A stretch of DNA of 64,000 bases from an uncultured Bacteroidota bacterium. GTDB taxonomy: Bacteria > Bacteroidota > Bacteroidia > Flavobacteriales > TMED113. The DNA lies in contig CABYOB010000003.1 of the NCBI GenBank assembly GCA_902520385.1, forward strand, positions 3,233 through 67,232, read 5' to 3'. The notes below the pieces were generated by a model. The model was not told the origin of the DNA. It saw only the letters and a program-made list of their open reading frames with translations, and ran no database searches. The first letter of the stretch is position 1. The number at the start of each line of letters is the position of its first letter. The translations under genes and the position numbers were made by a program. This document shows, one piece after another, positions 1 to 8,616 of the stretch.

Positions 1-876
1 AGAAAAAAATTAGGAAAAAAGTTAAGCCCCAGAATATTAAGCAGTGTTAAAAACGACCTTCAAAATACAGTTTTTTCATTTATACCCAACACAGCTGAAA
101 TAGCATTTTATGGTATGGTTGAGGAAATAACAAAGTCGCTAAACAAACTTAAGCAAAAGGCAATTAAACAAGAAAACAAAACAAAACACGCAACAATACT
201 CAACCAAACACTAAGAATAGAGAAAATAGCAATAAAAGACGCAAAACTAAGAACGTTTATAACAGCAGATGAACATAGAGAGAATTTAGTGGGGCATGTG
301 TATGATACTACATATGGCTTAATACAAAAAAACGACAATTTGGTTATTTTAGATGATAGTATAGTTAGGGGAACCACCCTAAGGGAAAGTATTTTAGAAA
401 TGCTAGGAAGACTAAAGCCAAAAAAAATAATTATAGTATCCTCCGCACCACAAATAAGATATCCAGATTGTTATGGTATAGACATGGCTAAATTAGGTGA
501 TTTAATCGCTTTTAAGGCCGCGATTTCACTATTAAACAAAACAACAAAAGGAAGGGATAAAATACAGGGGGTTTATGAGGCTTGTAAAAAAGCAACTAAA
601 CTTTCGAAGGAAAAACAAAAAAATGAAGTTAGAGAAATTTATAATTCTTTAACAGCTATAGAAATTTCCAAAGAAATTGCATGTTCTTTAAAACCAAAAA
701 AATTAAATGCATCTCTAGAAATTATATACCAAACAATTGAGGACCTTCACCAATCATGCCCCAACCACACAGGGGATTGGTATTTTACAGGAAAATATCC
801 TACTCACGGAGGAAACGCTTTTGTAAACCGAGCTTTTATATATTATATGGAGGGAAAAAACCAAAGAGCGTATTAA
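1..876 (+). CDS. purF: Amidophosphoribosyltransferase (PurF-like), 3' part
   Basis: The frame is open from base 1, so the gene begins before the window; 291 residues are visible. The visible part is the phosphoribosyltransferase half, with the PRPP-binding loop VILDDSIVRGTTL at about visible residues 114-126 and the downstream segment DCYGIDMAKLGDLIAFKA. The N-terminal glutaminase half with its catalytic Cys is outside. PurF transfers the amide nitrogen of glutamine to PRPP in the first step of de novo purine synthesis. The ATG at 115 lies inside the conserved stretch PNTAEIAFYGM and is not the start. The stop codon directly abuts the stop of the convergent neighbour, with no intergenic base. 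Confidence 0.88.
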   Translation, partial: RKKLGKKLSPRILSSVKNDLQNTVFSFIPNTAEIAFYGMVEEITKSLNKLKQKAIKQENKTKHATILNQTLRIEKIAIKDAKLRTFITADEHRENLVGHVYDTTYGLIQKNDNLVILDDSIVRGTTLRESILEMLGRLKPKKIIIVSSAPQIRYPDCYGIDMAKLGDLIAFKAAISLLNKTTKGRDKIQGVYEACKKATKLSKEKQKNEVREIYNSLTAIEISKEIACSLKPKKLNASLEIIYQTIEDLHQSCPNHTGDWYFTGKYPTHGGNAFVNRAFIYYMEGKNQRAY

Positions 877-1767
877 TTAACTTACAAACTCAAAAATTTT
901 TTGAGCTAAAAGATCTGCACTTTTTTCATTAAGTCTAAACCACAACTCCGGCTCAATGATTTCTAATTCAGAAAGAAGGGGCTTTTTATTATTTCCAAAC
1001 AAAATATCTACCCTAGCGTATAATGTTTTTTCAGGACACATAGCAACGATATCTTCAGCAAATTTTATTTCTTTTTTACTAGCTGAGTAAACAGAAACGG
1101 TTCCACCAAAATCATCCTGCACTCTATAATCATTTTTTTTAGCTTTTTTAAGGACCGCATGCGAAAAAACCCCACCAAGAACAATCATAGAAAGCTCACC
1201 AGCTTTCAAAACACTTTCTTGAAACTCTTGGATAATCATTTTGTGCTTACTTTTTAATTTAGAAAAAACAACCTCTTTTTCATTTAGGTTTTTGGGGGTT
1301 ACGCGGTGTGTATTCCATGCGGCCGCAGAAATAGAGGGCTTTATTATAATTTCATTCCACCCAGTTTTTTTAAAAACATCTTTAAGACAAGTCACTGTGT
1401 TTAAATCACAGAAAACGCTTGGCACAATATGTGTTTTTGGAAAGTCTTGTAAATAGTGTTTATCTAAATTCCAACGAACTAAACTAAGGCTATTAATGAA
1501 TGTTATTTTTTTTGCATAAGATTCTATCCAAAACAAAAACTCATCTATTCTTTCAAAGTAATCCCAGGTTGTCCTAAAAATAGCGTAATCAACCTCCTCC
1601 CAATTGAATGTTTTTGAAGACCAACTAACCCGGCTAACATTAAAACCTAGTTTTTTTAGTGAACAAAGTAGTAGGCCGTCTTCTTTTAAAATATTATTTA
1701 TGTACCAGCTTTTCCCCCTAGGGTTTTCGTATCTATCCTCTGTGAGGATAACAATAGATTGCTTCAC
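877..1767 (-). CDS. ATP-grasp domain protein (RimK/glutathione-synthetase-like)
   Basis: A 296-residue protein with an N-terminal pre-ATP-grasp region (TEDRYENPRGKSWYINN, then FRTTWDYFERIDEF) and a C-terminal ATP-grasp fold ending in LLSELEIIEPELWF, which matches the metal- and ATP-binding end of this superfamily. Such enzymes ligate a carboxylate to an amine or thiol through an acyl-phosphate. The substrate cannot be read from the sequence; an amino-acid or peptide ligase is the family expectation. It is the last minus-strand gene behind the S46 peptidase, which stops only 2 nt upstream of its start, so the two are probably co-transcribed. Confidence 0.7.
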   Translation of the reverse strand: MKQSIVILTEDRYENPRGKSWYINNILKEDGLLLCSLKKLGFNVSRVSWSSKTFNWEEVDYAIFRTTWDYFERIDEFLFWIESYAKKITFINSLSLVRWNLDKHYLQDFPKTHIVPSVFCDLNTVTCLKDVFKKTGWNEIIIKPSISAAAWNTHRVTPKNLNEKEVVFSKLKSKHKMIIQEFQESVLKAGELSMIVLGGVFSHAVLKKAKKNDYRVQDDFGGTVSVYSASKKEIKFAEDIVAMCPEKTLYARVDILFGNNKKPLLSELEIIEPELWFRLNEKSADLLAQKIFEFVS

Positions 1768-1769
1768 GA

Positions 1770-4100
1770 CTAATCGCCAATCAACACACCGTCCTCAGCT
1801 CTCTCTGTGGTATATAAATTACCATTCCACATGAATGTTTTTTCACCTAATTTCCACGCATTAAAAAAAGCCTCATTAAAAGTCAAACTAACATCACTCT
1901 TTGATTTGAGGTTTTTTTTCTTATTAACAAATTTTTGTTTTTTATTGTTTTTTATTATTGGGTTAGACTTCACTAAGGTCATCTCATTAATTAAATGGCT
2001 AGCCCCCGCAAACTTATCAATTATGAAAAGAATATACTTGGCGTCAACTGAGATGGTTCTGTTTAATTTAGAGTCAAAGGCAATATCTCCACTCATCCCC
2101 TCCCAATTACCATCAAAAGCACAACCAATTAGGTGTCCTTGGCCATTAATAACAGGGGACCCAGAGTTTCCACCAGTTATATCATTATTGGAAATAAAAC
2201 ATACCGGCACGGTTCCGTTTTCTTCATAAACACCATAATCCTTGTTATTATATAATTCAACTAATTTGTTTGGAACTATAAATTCGGGGTCGTTATTGTT
2301 CATTTTTCTAATAACACCATCAAGGGTAGTTTTAAAATTAAAAACACGACCATCTGTCATAGAATAACCACCCACGGAACCATAAGTCATTCGCATAGTA
2401 AAGTTAGCATCAGAATAAAAATCATTATCTGGATACATTTGCATTAGGGCGGCGATAAATAATTTATTAGCTTCATCTAATTTGGATTGAGCCTTTCTAG
2501 ATTTGGGCATTATATCATCTACATAGTTTCCAATAATTGATTTTTGTGCTGTAAAAATAGGGTCTTTTTCTATTCTTTTTTTCATGTTTATTGTTGAGCT
2601 AAGAAATCTGTTCATTTTTTCTTCAGAAGTAAAAATAGACTTCTTGTAAATATCATCTCGCCACTTTTTTAAATTACCCTCATTGTTTTTTATAACACCA
2701 GGTAATTGTGATTCTGGGGCGATTGTAATATAAGACTCCATGGCATTCAAAAATAAGTCGGCGTCTACCACTGGATCAAAGTCTTTAAAGAAGTCTTTGG
2801 TGGTTTTTTTCATTTGTGTTACGGCACCCATCAGATCGTCTCGATTACCACTTTCAATAGCGCGCAATAAGCCCCTTGTAGAAGTTCTGGCAAACCTCAT
2901 TGCATCAGACCCCCTCCACGCAGCTTCATTAACACACACAGTAGAAAGAACAAATTCATCTAAAGTGCTGTAAGCACTTTCCATATCCTCAAGAACAGCC
3001 CCATACTTATTTTGGTTGCCCTTGTTTAAATCAACAAATTTTCGAAAATCATTTTCGATTTTAACCTTTTGATCAAAAACCCCCAGGTCTTTTAGTTGCT
3101 TGGATTGACCTTGGTAATATTTCCAGTAGTTAGCTACACTAGCTTTTTTGGATGCATATTTAATTTTAATAGCGGGATCAGCGGTCATATGGCGATCAAG
3201 TACATCTAAAATCCCCGTTCTTATTGTTACTACAGTTGGGTTATATAAACTTAAGGCTTGTTTTATTCCAAAAGAAGAAAGGAACCTGTCAGTAGAGCCC
3301 GGGTAACCAAATATCATAGAGAAATCTCCCTCACTGACACCATTTAATGAAATAGGTAGGTGATGTTTTGGTTTTAATGGAATGTTTTTCTCATTATATT
3401 TGGCCGGCAAGCCGTCTGGCCCAGAATAAACCCTGAATAAAGCAAAATCACCAGTATGACGAGGCCACATCCAATTATCTGTGTCACCACCAAACTTGCC
3501 AATTGATTCTGGTGGGGTTCCTACTAAACGCACATCTTCAAACCTCTCATAGACAAATAAATAATATTCATTTCCACCATAAAAAGATTTAACCCTTGAC
3601 CAATAATGAGTGTCTCCAGTCCCGTTTTTTGTAATATTAGAAATGTTTTCTTGAATTTTGGCTTTTTTGTTGGAAGAGGTATCTGTTCCCGCTAAAACCA
3701 AATTAGTAACATCTTCCATTTTTATTAAAAAGTCCACAAATAAATCTGGACTTATTAATTCTTCTTCTTTATTCTTGGCCCAAAAACCATTTTTTAAGTA
3801 ATCGTTTTCAACAGAACTGTGGCTTTGTATGGCACCATAACCACAATGATGGTTGGTTAACAGTAAACCCTGGTCAGAGATTATTTCACCAGTGCAATAA
3901 CCACTAAAACTAACTATCGCGTCTTTTAAAGAGCTGGTATTAACGCTATATAATTCATCAACGGATAGTTGTAGCCCCATTTTTTCTAAATCAACATTTT
4001 TAAGCTTGTTGATAAGTATCGGTAACCACATTCCTTCATCAGCCTTAATAGTTGAAAAGGATAGTAAAAAGCACAAAGAGCATAAGATAAATTTTTTCAT
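1770..4100 (-). CDS. S46 family dipeptidyl peptidase (DPP7/DPP11 type) with C-terminal extension
   Basis: A 776-residue periplasmic serine exopeptidase with a signal peptide at residues 1-20. The catalytic histidine lies in LTNHHCGYG (about residues 81-89) and the nucleophile in GGNSGSPV (about Ser646), followed by FDGNWEGMSGD as in S46 enzymes. The family removes dipeptides from peptide N-termini, and many Bacteroidota use it for peptide nutrition. DPP7-type or DPP11-type specificity was not decided. About 65 residues follow the usual end: a Lys/Asn-rich linker and then FNEAFFNAWKLGEKTFMWNG, which looks like a small separate module. The start ATG is chosen because it gives an intact signal peptide. 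Confidence 0.9.
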   Translation of the reverse strand: MKKFILCSLCFLLSFSTIKADEGMWLPILINKLKNVDLEKMGLQLSVDELYSVNTSSLKDAIVSFSGYCTGEIISDQGLLLTNHHCGYGAIQSHSSVENDYLKNGFWAKNKEEELISPDLFVDFLIKMEDVTNLVLAGTDTSSNKKAKIQENISNITKNGTGDTHYWSRVKSFYGGNEYYLFVYERFEDVRLVGTPPESIGKFGGDTDNWMWPRHTGDFALFRVYSGPDGLPAKYNEKNIPLKPKHHLPISLNGVSEGDFSMIFGYPGSTDRFLSSFGIKQALSLYNPTVVTIRTGILDVLDRHMTADPAIKIKYASKKASVANYWKYYQGQSKQLKDLGVFDQKVKIENDFRKFVDLNKGNQNKYGAVLEDMESAYSTLDEFVLSTVCVNEAAWRGSDAMRFARTSTRGLLRAIESGNRDDLMGAVTQMKKTTKDFFKDFDPVVDADLFLNAMESYITIAPESQLPGVIKNNEGNLKKWRDDIYKKSIFTSEEKMNRFLSSTINMKKRIEKDPIFTAQKSIIGNYVDDIMPKSRKAQSKLDEANKLFIAALMQMYPDNDFYSDANFTMRMTYGSVGGYSMTDGRVFNFKTTLDGVIRKMNNNDPEFIVPNKLVELYNNKDYGVYEENGTVPVCFISNNDITGGNSGSPVINGQGHLIGCAFDGNWEGMSGDIAFDSKLNRTISVDAKYILFIIDKFAGASHLINEMTLVKSNPIIKNNKKQKFVNKKKNLKSKSDVSLTFNEAFFNAWKLGEKTFMWNGNLYTTERAEDGVLIGD

Positions 4101-4146
4101 AATTCTTAATATTTGATTGAAAACAGTAATTTAAAAGATGGACAAT

Positions 4147-4656
4147 TTACATATTTTTTATTAAAGGAACATTAGAGCAAGCTTCACCATAAAATAAACT
4201 TTTCACTACTGGTATTAATTTGTGACAAACTATAGAAAAGGCACCTAGGGGCAAAGAGGGGTCGCCACAACCTTTAATAAAAACACGCTTTTTCTTGAGT
4301 GATGAAATAGATAGGGTTTTGTTTAAATTTTTTTCAAATAAAATTAAATTAAGCGCTTCTTTGTTCCCAAAAAAAACATAATTAGCGACATTATTTATTT
4401 TTGTTTGCAATAAAAGAAAAGCCCAAACGGGAATAATAACATCTTTAGAGCAATAAATATAAACGTTTTTATTCTCAAACCCCGAAAGGCCAAGTTCATC
4501 TAGTTTTTTTTTAAAATCTAGCTCTTTAATTACCAAACCATCAATTAGCCAATTTTTTAAATCAATTCCTACAGCTTTTTCGACTGGCATATAATCTAAA
4601 AGGTTAACAGTGATTAACCCAGCCTCAGAAATCTTATTTCTTATAGTTTCTTTCAT
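4147..4656 (-). CDS. DUF2480 family protein
   Basis: A 169-residue soluble protein of unknown function. It matches the Bacteroidota family I know as DUF2480: an N-terminal segment GLITVNLLDY, DIKNWL-like DLKNWLIDGLVIKELDF, a central VPVWA-like IIPVWAFLLLQTK, KGCGDPSLPLGAF, and a C-terminal FYGEACSNVPL. It lies 4 bp after the sufT-like gene at the end of the SUF cluster. That position suggests a role linked to Fe-S assembly, but no activity is known. Confidence 0.75.
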   Translation of the reverse strand: MKETIRNKISEAGLITVNLLDYMPVEKAVGIDLKNWLIDGLVIKELDFKKKLDELGLSGFENKNVYIYCSKDVIIPVWAFLLLQTKINNVANYVFFGNKEALNLILFEKNLNKTLSISSLKKKRVFIKGCGDPSLPLGAFSIVCHKLIPVVKSLFYGEACSNVPLIKNM

Positions 4657-4660
4657 GTAA

Positions 4661-4978
4661 TTATAAAAAACCTAATTCTAATTTAGCCTCTTCTGACATC
4701 ATGCTTTTATTCCAAGGGGGCTCAAATGTTATTTCAACCTCTGCAGACTTAACACCGTCTATTTTTTCAACCTCCTGCCTTACCTCTTCGGGTAAAGACT
4801 CGGCCACCGGGCAGGATGGTGAGGTTAGGGTCATAACAATTTTAACCTCTTGTTTTTTACTGATTCTGACATCGTAAATTAATCCCAACTCATAAATACT
4901 TACTGGTATTTCAGGATCATATATTTCATCTAATTTTTTAATAATTAGACTGGATAGGTTTTCTATTTCTTTATTCAT
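4661..4978 (-). CDS. sufT: SufT-like Fe-S assembly protein (DUF59/MIP18 family)
   Basis: A 105-residue protein with the DUF59 signature: DEIYDPEIPVSIYELGLIYD near the start, then LTSPSCPVAESLPEEV with the conserved cysteine, and a C-terminal FEPPWNKSMMSEEAKLELG. DUF59 proteins act in maturation and transfer of Fe-S clusters. The start overlaps the sufE stop by 8 bp, which indicates translational coupling inside the suf operon. Confidence 0.88.
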   Translation of the reverse strand: MNKEIENLSSLIIKKLDEIYDPEIPVSIYELGLIYDVRISKKQEVKIVMTLTSPSCPVAESLPEEVRQEVEKIDGVKSAEVEITFEPPWNKSMMSEEAKLELGFL

Positions 4979-5381
4979 AATTAGAACAATATAATCGAAT
5001 TTTTTTTATCATTTCGTTAATTCCATTTGATCGTGTTATTGATAGGTGTTTACTAAGTCCTATTTTTTCTAAAAAAAAATTATTTGACCTTGCAACTTCT
5101 TCAATCGTACAATTATTAAAAATACATATTAGTAAACCAACTAGCCCTCTTGTAATTATAGCGTCACTGTCACCTTGTAAAAACAACTTACCATTTTTGA
5201 TTTCACAAATTAACCAAACTTGCGCTTGGCATCCACGCACTATATTTAAGTCATTTTTTAATTCTTTATTTAGTGGGGGAGTTGACTTACCTAACTCTAT
5301 TAAATACTCATATTTTTCTTCCCAAGATTCAAAAAAACTAAATTCAGAAACAATTTTAGATATGTTTTTTTCAATTCCCAT
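4971..5381 (-). CDS. sufE: SufE cysteine desulfuration protein
   Basis: A small SufE-fold protein that takes the persulfide from SufS and passes it to the SufBCD scaffold. The acceptor cysteine is in VRGCQAQVW, preceded by the family pattern ESWEEKYEYLIELGK. I start at the ATG that gives MGIEKNISK, which overlaps sufS by 11 bp; an ATG 9 bp further upstream (5390) is equally open. It is flanked by sufS and the DUF59 gene, both overlapping. Confidence 0.9.
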   Translation of the reverse strand: MGIEKNISKIVSEFSFFESWEEKYEYLIELGKSTPPLNKELKNDLNIVRGCQAQVWLICEIKNGKLFLQGDSDAIITRGLVGLLICIFNNCTIEEVARSNNFFLEKIGLSKHLSITRSNGINEMIKKIRLYCSNYE

Positions 5382-6597
5382 TATTAACAATTTTCATGAT
5401 TCTTTTTAATGCACTGATAAACACAGACACCTCTTCTTCGGTGTTGTAGAAGCAAAGAGACGCTCTAACAAAACCAGAAACACCTAAGGATTTGATGGCG
5501 GGTTGTGCACAAAGATGGCCCGTGCGAACACAAATGTTCATTTCATCCAACAAGCTTCCCACGTCATAACTGTGAGTGCTTTTTATATTAAAGGAAAATA
5601 TAGGAGAGTCCGGCTTTTTTGTCAACCCCATAACAACATTTTTGGCAGCCCCTAACTCTTCCCACATTTTTTCTTTTAACAAATCTTCTTGTTTCTGAAT
5701 ATTATTTAACCCTAAAGATAAAATATATTTGAGTGCGGCTCCCAAACCAATTACCCCCGCGATATTAACTGTTCCCGCTTCAAATTTATAGGGTAATTTT
5801 CCCCAAGTGCTTTTGCTAAAAGAAACGAGATCAATCATGTTGCCCCCAAACATAAAGGGCTCCATTTTTAATAATAATTCTTTTTTACCATATAACACAC
5901 CAACCCCAGTTGGACCAAAGCATTTGTGTCCAGAAAAAGAAAAAAAGTCACAATTTAAATCTTGTAAGTTAATGGGCTTATGGGAAACAGATTGTGCCCC
6001 GTCCACAAAAACTTTGATGTTTTGTTTTTGGGCTAAATTACAAATTTCTTTAATGTTATTTTCATGGCCTGTAATATTGGAGGTTTGTTGAACGGCTAAA
6101 AGCTTGACTTTTGAATTCATTTTATTTTTTAAATCCCAAATGTCAATTTTTCCGTTTTCACAACATTTGATGGTAACAATTTTCAATTTTAATTTATCAC
6201 AAATCACTTGCCAGGGCACAATATTGGCGTGGTGTTCCATTTCGCCAATTAAAACTTCGTCACCAGCAGAAGAAACAGTGTTTAAAAAACCAAAAGCAAC
6301 CATGTTAATTGACTGTGTGGTACCACTAGTAAAAATTATTTCCTCTTTTAATTGGGCATTTAAAAATTTTCTAACAACCCTTCTTGACTTTTCAAATTCA
6401 GTAGTGGCCCGATCAGCCAAAAAATACATTCCCCGCTGTATATTGCTATTATAATTAGAGTAAAAATCAGAGATGGTGTCTATAACAATTTTCGGTTTTT
6501 GTGTTGTGGCGGCGTTATCAAAATAAACTAAAGGCTGGTTGTTTCTTGTGCTGTTAAGAATTGGAAAGTCAAGCCTTATTTGGTTTAAATTAAACAT
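5371..6597 (-). CDS. sufS: SufS cysteine desulfurase
   Basis: A 408-residue PLP enzyme that converts cysteine to alanine and supplies sulfur as a persulfide. The PLP lysine is in FSGHKCFGPTG (Lys225) and the persulfide-carrying cysteine in RTGHLCAQP (Cys363). EHHANIVPW and VDGAQSVSH are further group-II desulfurase motifs. Length is normal for SufS. The start overlaps the end of sufD by 8 bp, so it is part of one polycistron. Confidence 0.96.
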   Translation of the reverse strand: MFNLNQIRLDFPILNSTRNNQPLVYFDNAATTQKPKIVIDTISDFYSNYNSNIQRGMYFLADRATTEFEKSRRVVRKFLNAQLKEEIIFTSGTTQSINMVAFGFLNTVSSAGDEVLIGEMEHHANIVPWQVICDKLKLKIVTIKCCENGKIDIWDLKNKMNSKVKLLAVQQTSNITGHENNIKEICNLAQKQNIKVFVDGAQSVSHKPINLQDLNCDFFSFSGHKCFGPTGVGVLYGKKELLLKMEPFMFGGNMIDLVSFSKSTWGKLPYKFEAGTVNIAGVIGLGAALKYILSLGLNNIQKQEDLLKEKMWEELGAAKNVVMGLTKKPDSPIFSFNIKSTHSYDVGSLLDEMNICVRTGHLCAQPAIKSLGVSGFVRASLCFYNTEEEVSVFISALKRIMKIVNNGN

Positions 6598-7882
6598 TTG
6601 TATTATTTAAAAACAATTCGGAAACTTCTTTTTTAATCTCGGGATTTTCAATGTTGGATATTAGTTCGTTTAAAAAAGCCCCAATTAGTAATTGAACAGC
6701 CTCTTTCTTTTTAATTCCACGGGACCTTAAATAAAAAAGCATGTCTTCGTCGATAGCCCCGATTGTGCAACCATGAGAACAAACAACATCATCGGCAAAT
6801 ATTTCTAATTGTGGCTTTGCGTTCACATTAGCACTTTTAGAAATCATCAGGTTATTATTTTGTTGAAACGCCTCAGTTTGCTGAGCCCCCTTTTCGACAT
6901 AAATTTTTCCACAAAAAGCACCGGAAGAATTTTCGTCGTAAACAGATTTAAAAAACTGATTACTTTTACAGCCCTCAACCAAATGTGATATTATTATGAA
7001 ATTATCAAGATGGTCGGAGGATTCCATTAGCGACGTACCTAAAACATTAGAGTTGCTTCGAGTATCTAACAGGTCAACCAGAATATTATTTCTAATCAAC
7101 TTTCCTTTTTTAGAAAAAAAATGAAAATTACTTGAGCTATTTTTTTGTTGAACACAAAAAACACTATTAATTAAAGATGAATTAGTTAAATCATTTTGTG
7201 TGGTAAAAAAATCTAGTGAAGAACCCTCTAAACAGACAAACTCTGAAACCATATTAAACGCAGAGTCCCCCTTTCCAAAGTTTATTATTTCTTCATAAAT
7301 TAACACCCTAGTGTTTTCCTCTATTAAACACAATAACCGATTTTGATTAAAAAATGCATTTTGGTTAGAGAATCCATGAATTATTTTTAAATGACCGTCA
7401 CAATTATATGCATCTGTAACAGTTATCATGTAAGGAGAGTCGGTTAGGTGTGCATTTAATTCAACAAGTTTTGTGTTTTTTAAAAAACTAGAAAACCCTT
7501 CATACGTATCGTTGTTTATTGTATTAAAACCCTTCCCTAAACAATTTAGATATAAAGCATTCTGTTTGTTTTCTGAGTTAGTAAGTTTTTTTATTTTTAT
7601 GCCTGTGGGCAACTTAGAAAGTTCTTCTTGAAACACACCGTCCATAAAAAAAACCAAATTTTTTTCGGGCAACTTATCAACCTTTTTTGATATAAGTTTT
7701 TTTAATTGTTCTTCGTTAGTCCCTATATTAAAGGGTTGTACTGCAATAGAATCGGGTATAAACTTTTTAATATTTGTATAATTCCAGTCTTCATTTTTAA
7801 TACTAGGAAGAAAGTCCGTAATAAAACTAGACTCTTTCTCAACATTAAATTGTGGCGCCAAATTTTTTTTATATCCAGTCAT
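6590..7882 (-). CDS. sufD: SufD scaffold subunit
   Basis: SufD of the SufBC2D scaffold, about 430 residues, with the N-terminal PSIKNEDWNYTNIKKF typical of SufD and the C-terminal beta-helix end CSHGCTIGAIDEDMLFYLRSRGI. I start at the ATG giving MTGYKKNLAPQF, which overlaps sufC by 14 bp. A longer open frame begins at 7921 but would overlap sufC by 53 bp and add residues that look unlike SufD. Confidence 0.92.
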   Translation of the reverse strand: MTGYKKNLAPQFNVEKESSFITDFLPSIKNEDWNYTNIKKFIPDSIAVQPFNIGTNEEQLKKLISKKVDKLPEKNLVFFMDGVFQEELSKLPTGIKIKKLTNSENKQNALYLNCLGKGFNTINNDTYEGFSSFLKNTKLVELNAHLTDSPYMITVTDAYNCDGHLKIIHGFSNQNAFFNQNRLLCLIEENTRVLIYEEIINFGKGDSAFNMVSEFVCLEGSSLDFFTTQNDLTNSSLINSVFCVQQKNSSSNFHFFSKKGKLIRNNILVDLLDTRSNSNVLGTSLMESSDHLDNFIIISHLVEGCKSNQFFKSVYDENSSGAFCGKIYVEKGAQQTEAFQQNNNLMISKSANVNAKPQLEIFADDVVCSHGCTIGAIDEDMLFYLRSRGIKKKEAVQLLIGAFLNELISNIENPEIKKEVSELFLNNTNV

Positions 7883-8606
7883 ATCCCTTTTCTTCAAGCA
7901 TTTTGGCAATATCTGAACCACCAGATTTTATAATTTTCCCCTCATTTAATACGTGTACAAAATCCGGCTGAATATGGTCTAAGAGGCGCTGATAATGAGT
8001 GATTATTATAAAAGAAGAATTATTGTTTCGCAAGCTATTAACTCCCTTTGCAACAATTTTCAATGCATCAATATCTAATCCTGAATCAGTTTCATCTAAA
8101 ATTGAAAGCTGGGGCTGAAGCATTAACATTTGGAATATTTCGGCTCGTTTTTTTTCACCACCTGAAAACCCAACATTCACAGATCTTTTTATAAAATCTA
8201 AATCTATTTTTAAAATTTCCGCATTTTTTTTTATTTTCTCAAGTATTTCCTTTGCCGAAAAAGGCTTTTCATTTAAAGCTTTTTGTTTTTGATTTAAAGC
8301 GGTTTTGATAAAGTTGTTTAATGAAATACCAGGTATTTCTACTGGATATTGGAAAGAAAGAAATAAACCCATGGACGATCTTTCTTCAGGCTCAAGGTCT
8401 GTTAAACTTTTCCCATTAAATGTGATTTCGCCACTGGTTATCATATATTTTGGATCGCCCGCAACAATAGACGCAAGTGTACTTTTACCCGATCCATTGG
8501 GGCCCATTATTGCATGAACCTCCCCCTTATTAATCTCCAGGTTCAATCCCTTGAGGATTGAAATATTACTTTCTGTACTAACGTGTAAGTTTTTTATTTT
8601 TAGCAT
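7869..8606 (-). CDS. sufC: SufC Fe-S assembly ATPase
   Basis: An ABC-type ATPase that drives SufBC2D. Walker A is GPNGSGKST, the signature motif SGGEKKRAE, and Walker B LSILDETDSGLD. The start MLKIKNLHVS is the usual SufC N-terminus; an upstream in-frame ATG at 8624 would overlap sufB by 8 bp and cannot be excluded. It sits between sufB and sufD, the standard order. Confidence 0.96.
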   Translation of the reverse strand: MLKIKNLHVSTESNISILKGLNLEINKGEVHAIMGPNGSGKSTLASIVAGDPKYMITSGEITFNGKSLTDLEPEERSSMGLFLSFQYPVEIPGISLNNFIKTALNQKQKALNEKPFSAKEILEKIKKNAEILKIDLDFIKRSVNVGFSGGEKKRAEIFQMLMLQPQLSILDETDSGLDIDALKIVAKGVNSLRNNNSSFIIITHYQRLLDHIQPDFVHVLNEGKIIKSGGSDIAKMLEEKGYDWI

Positions 8607-8616
8607 AAGTTTATAT

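Noticed and set aside
108..377. Open frame on the minus strand inside purF
   Set aside because: It lies opposite strongly conserved PurF codons and encodes a sequence without family features. Many similar antisense frames in this AT-rich window (for example 1241-1456, 1807-2229, 6104-6454, 62070-62468) were dropped for the same reason.
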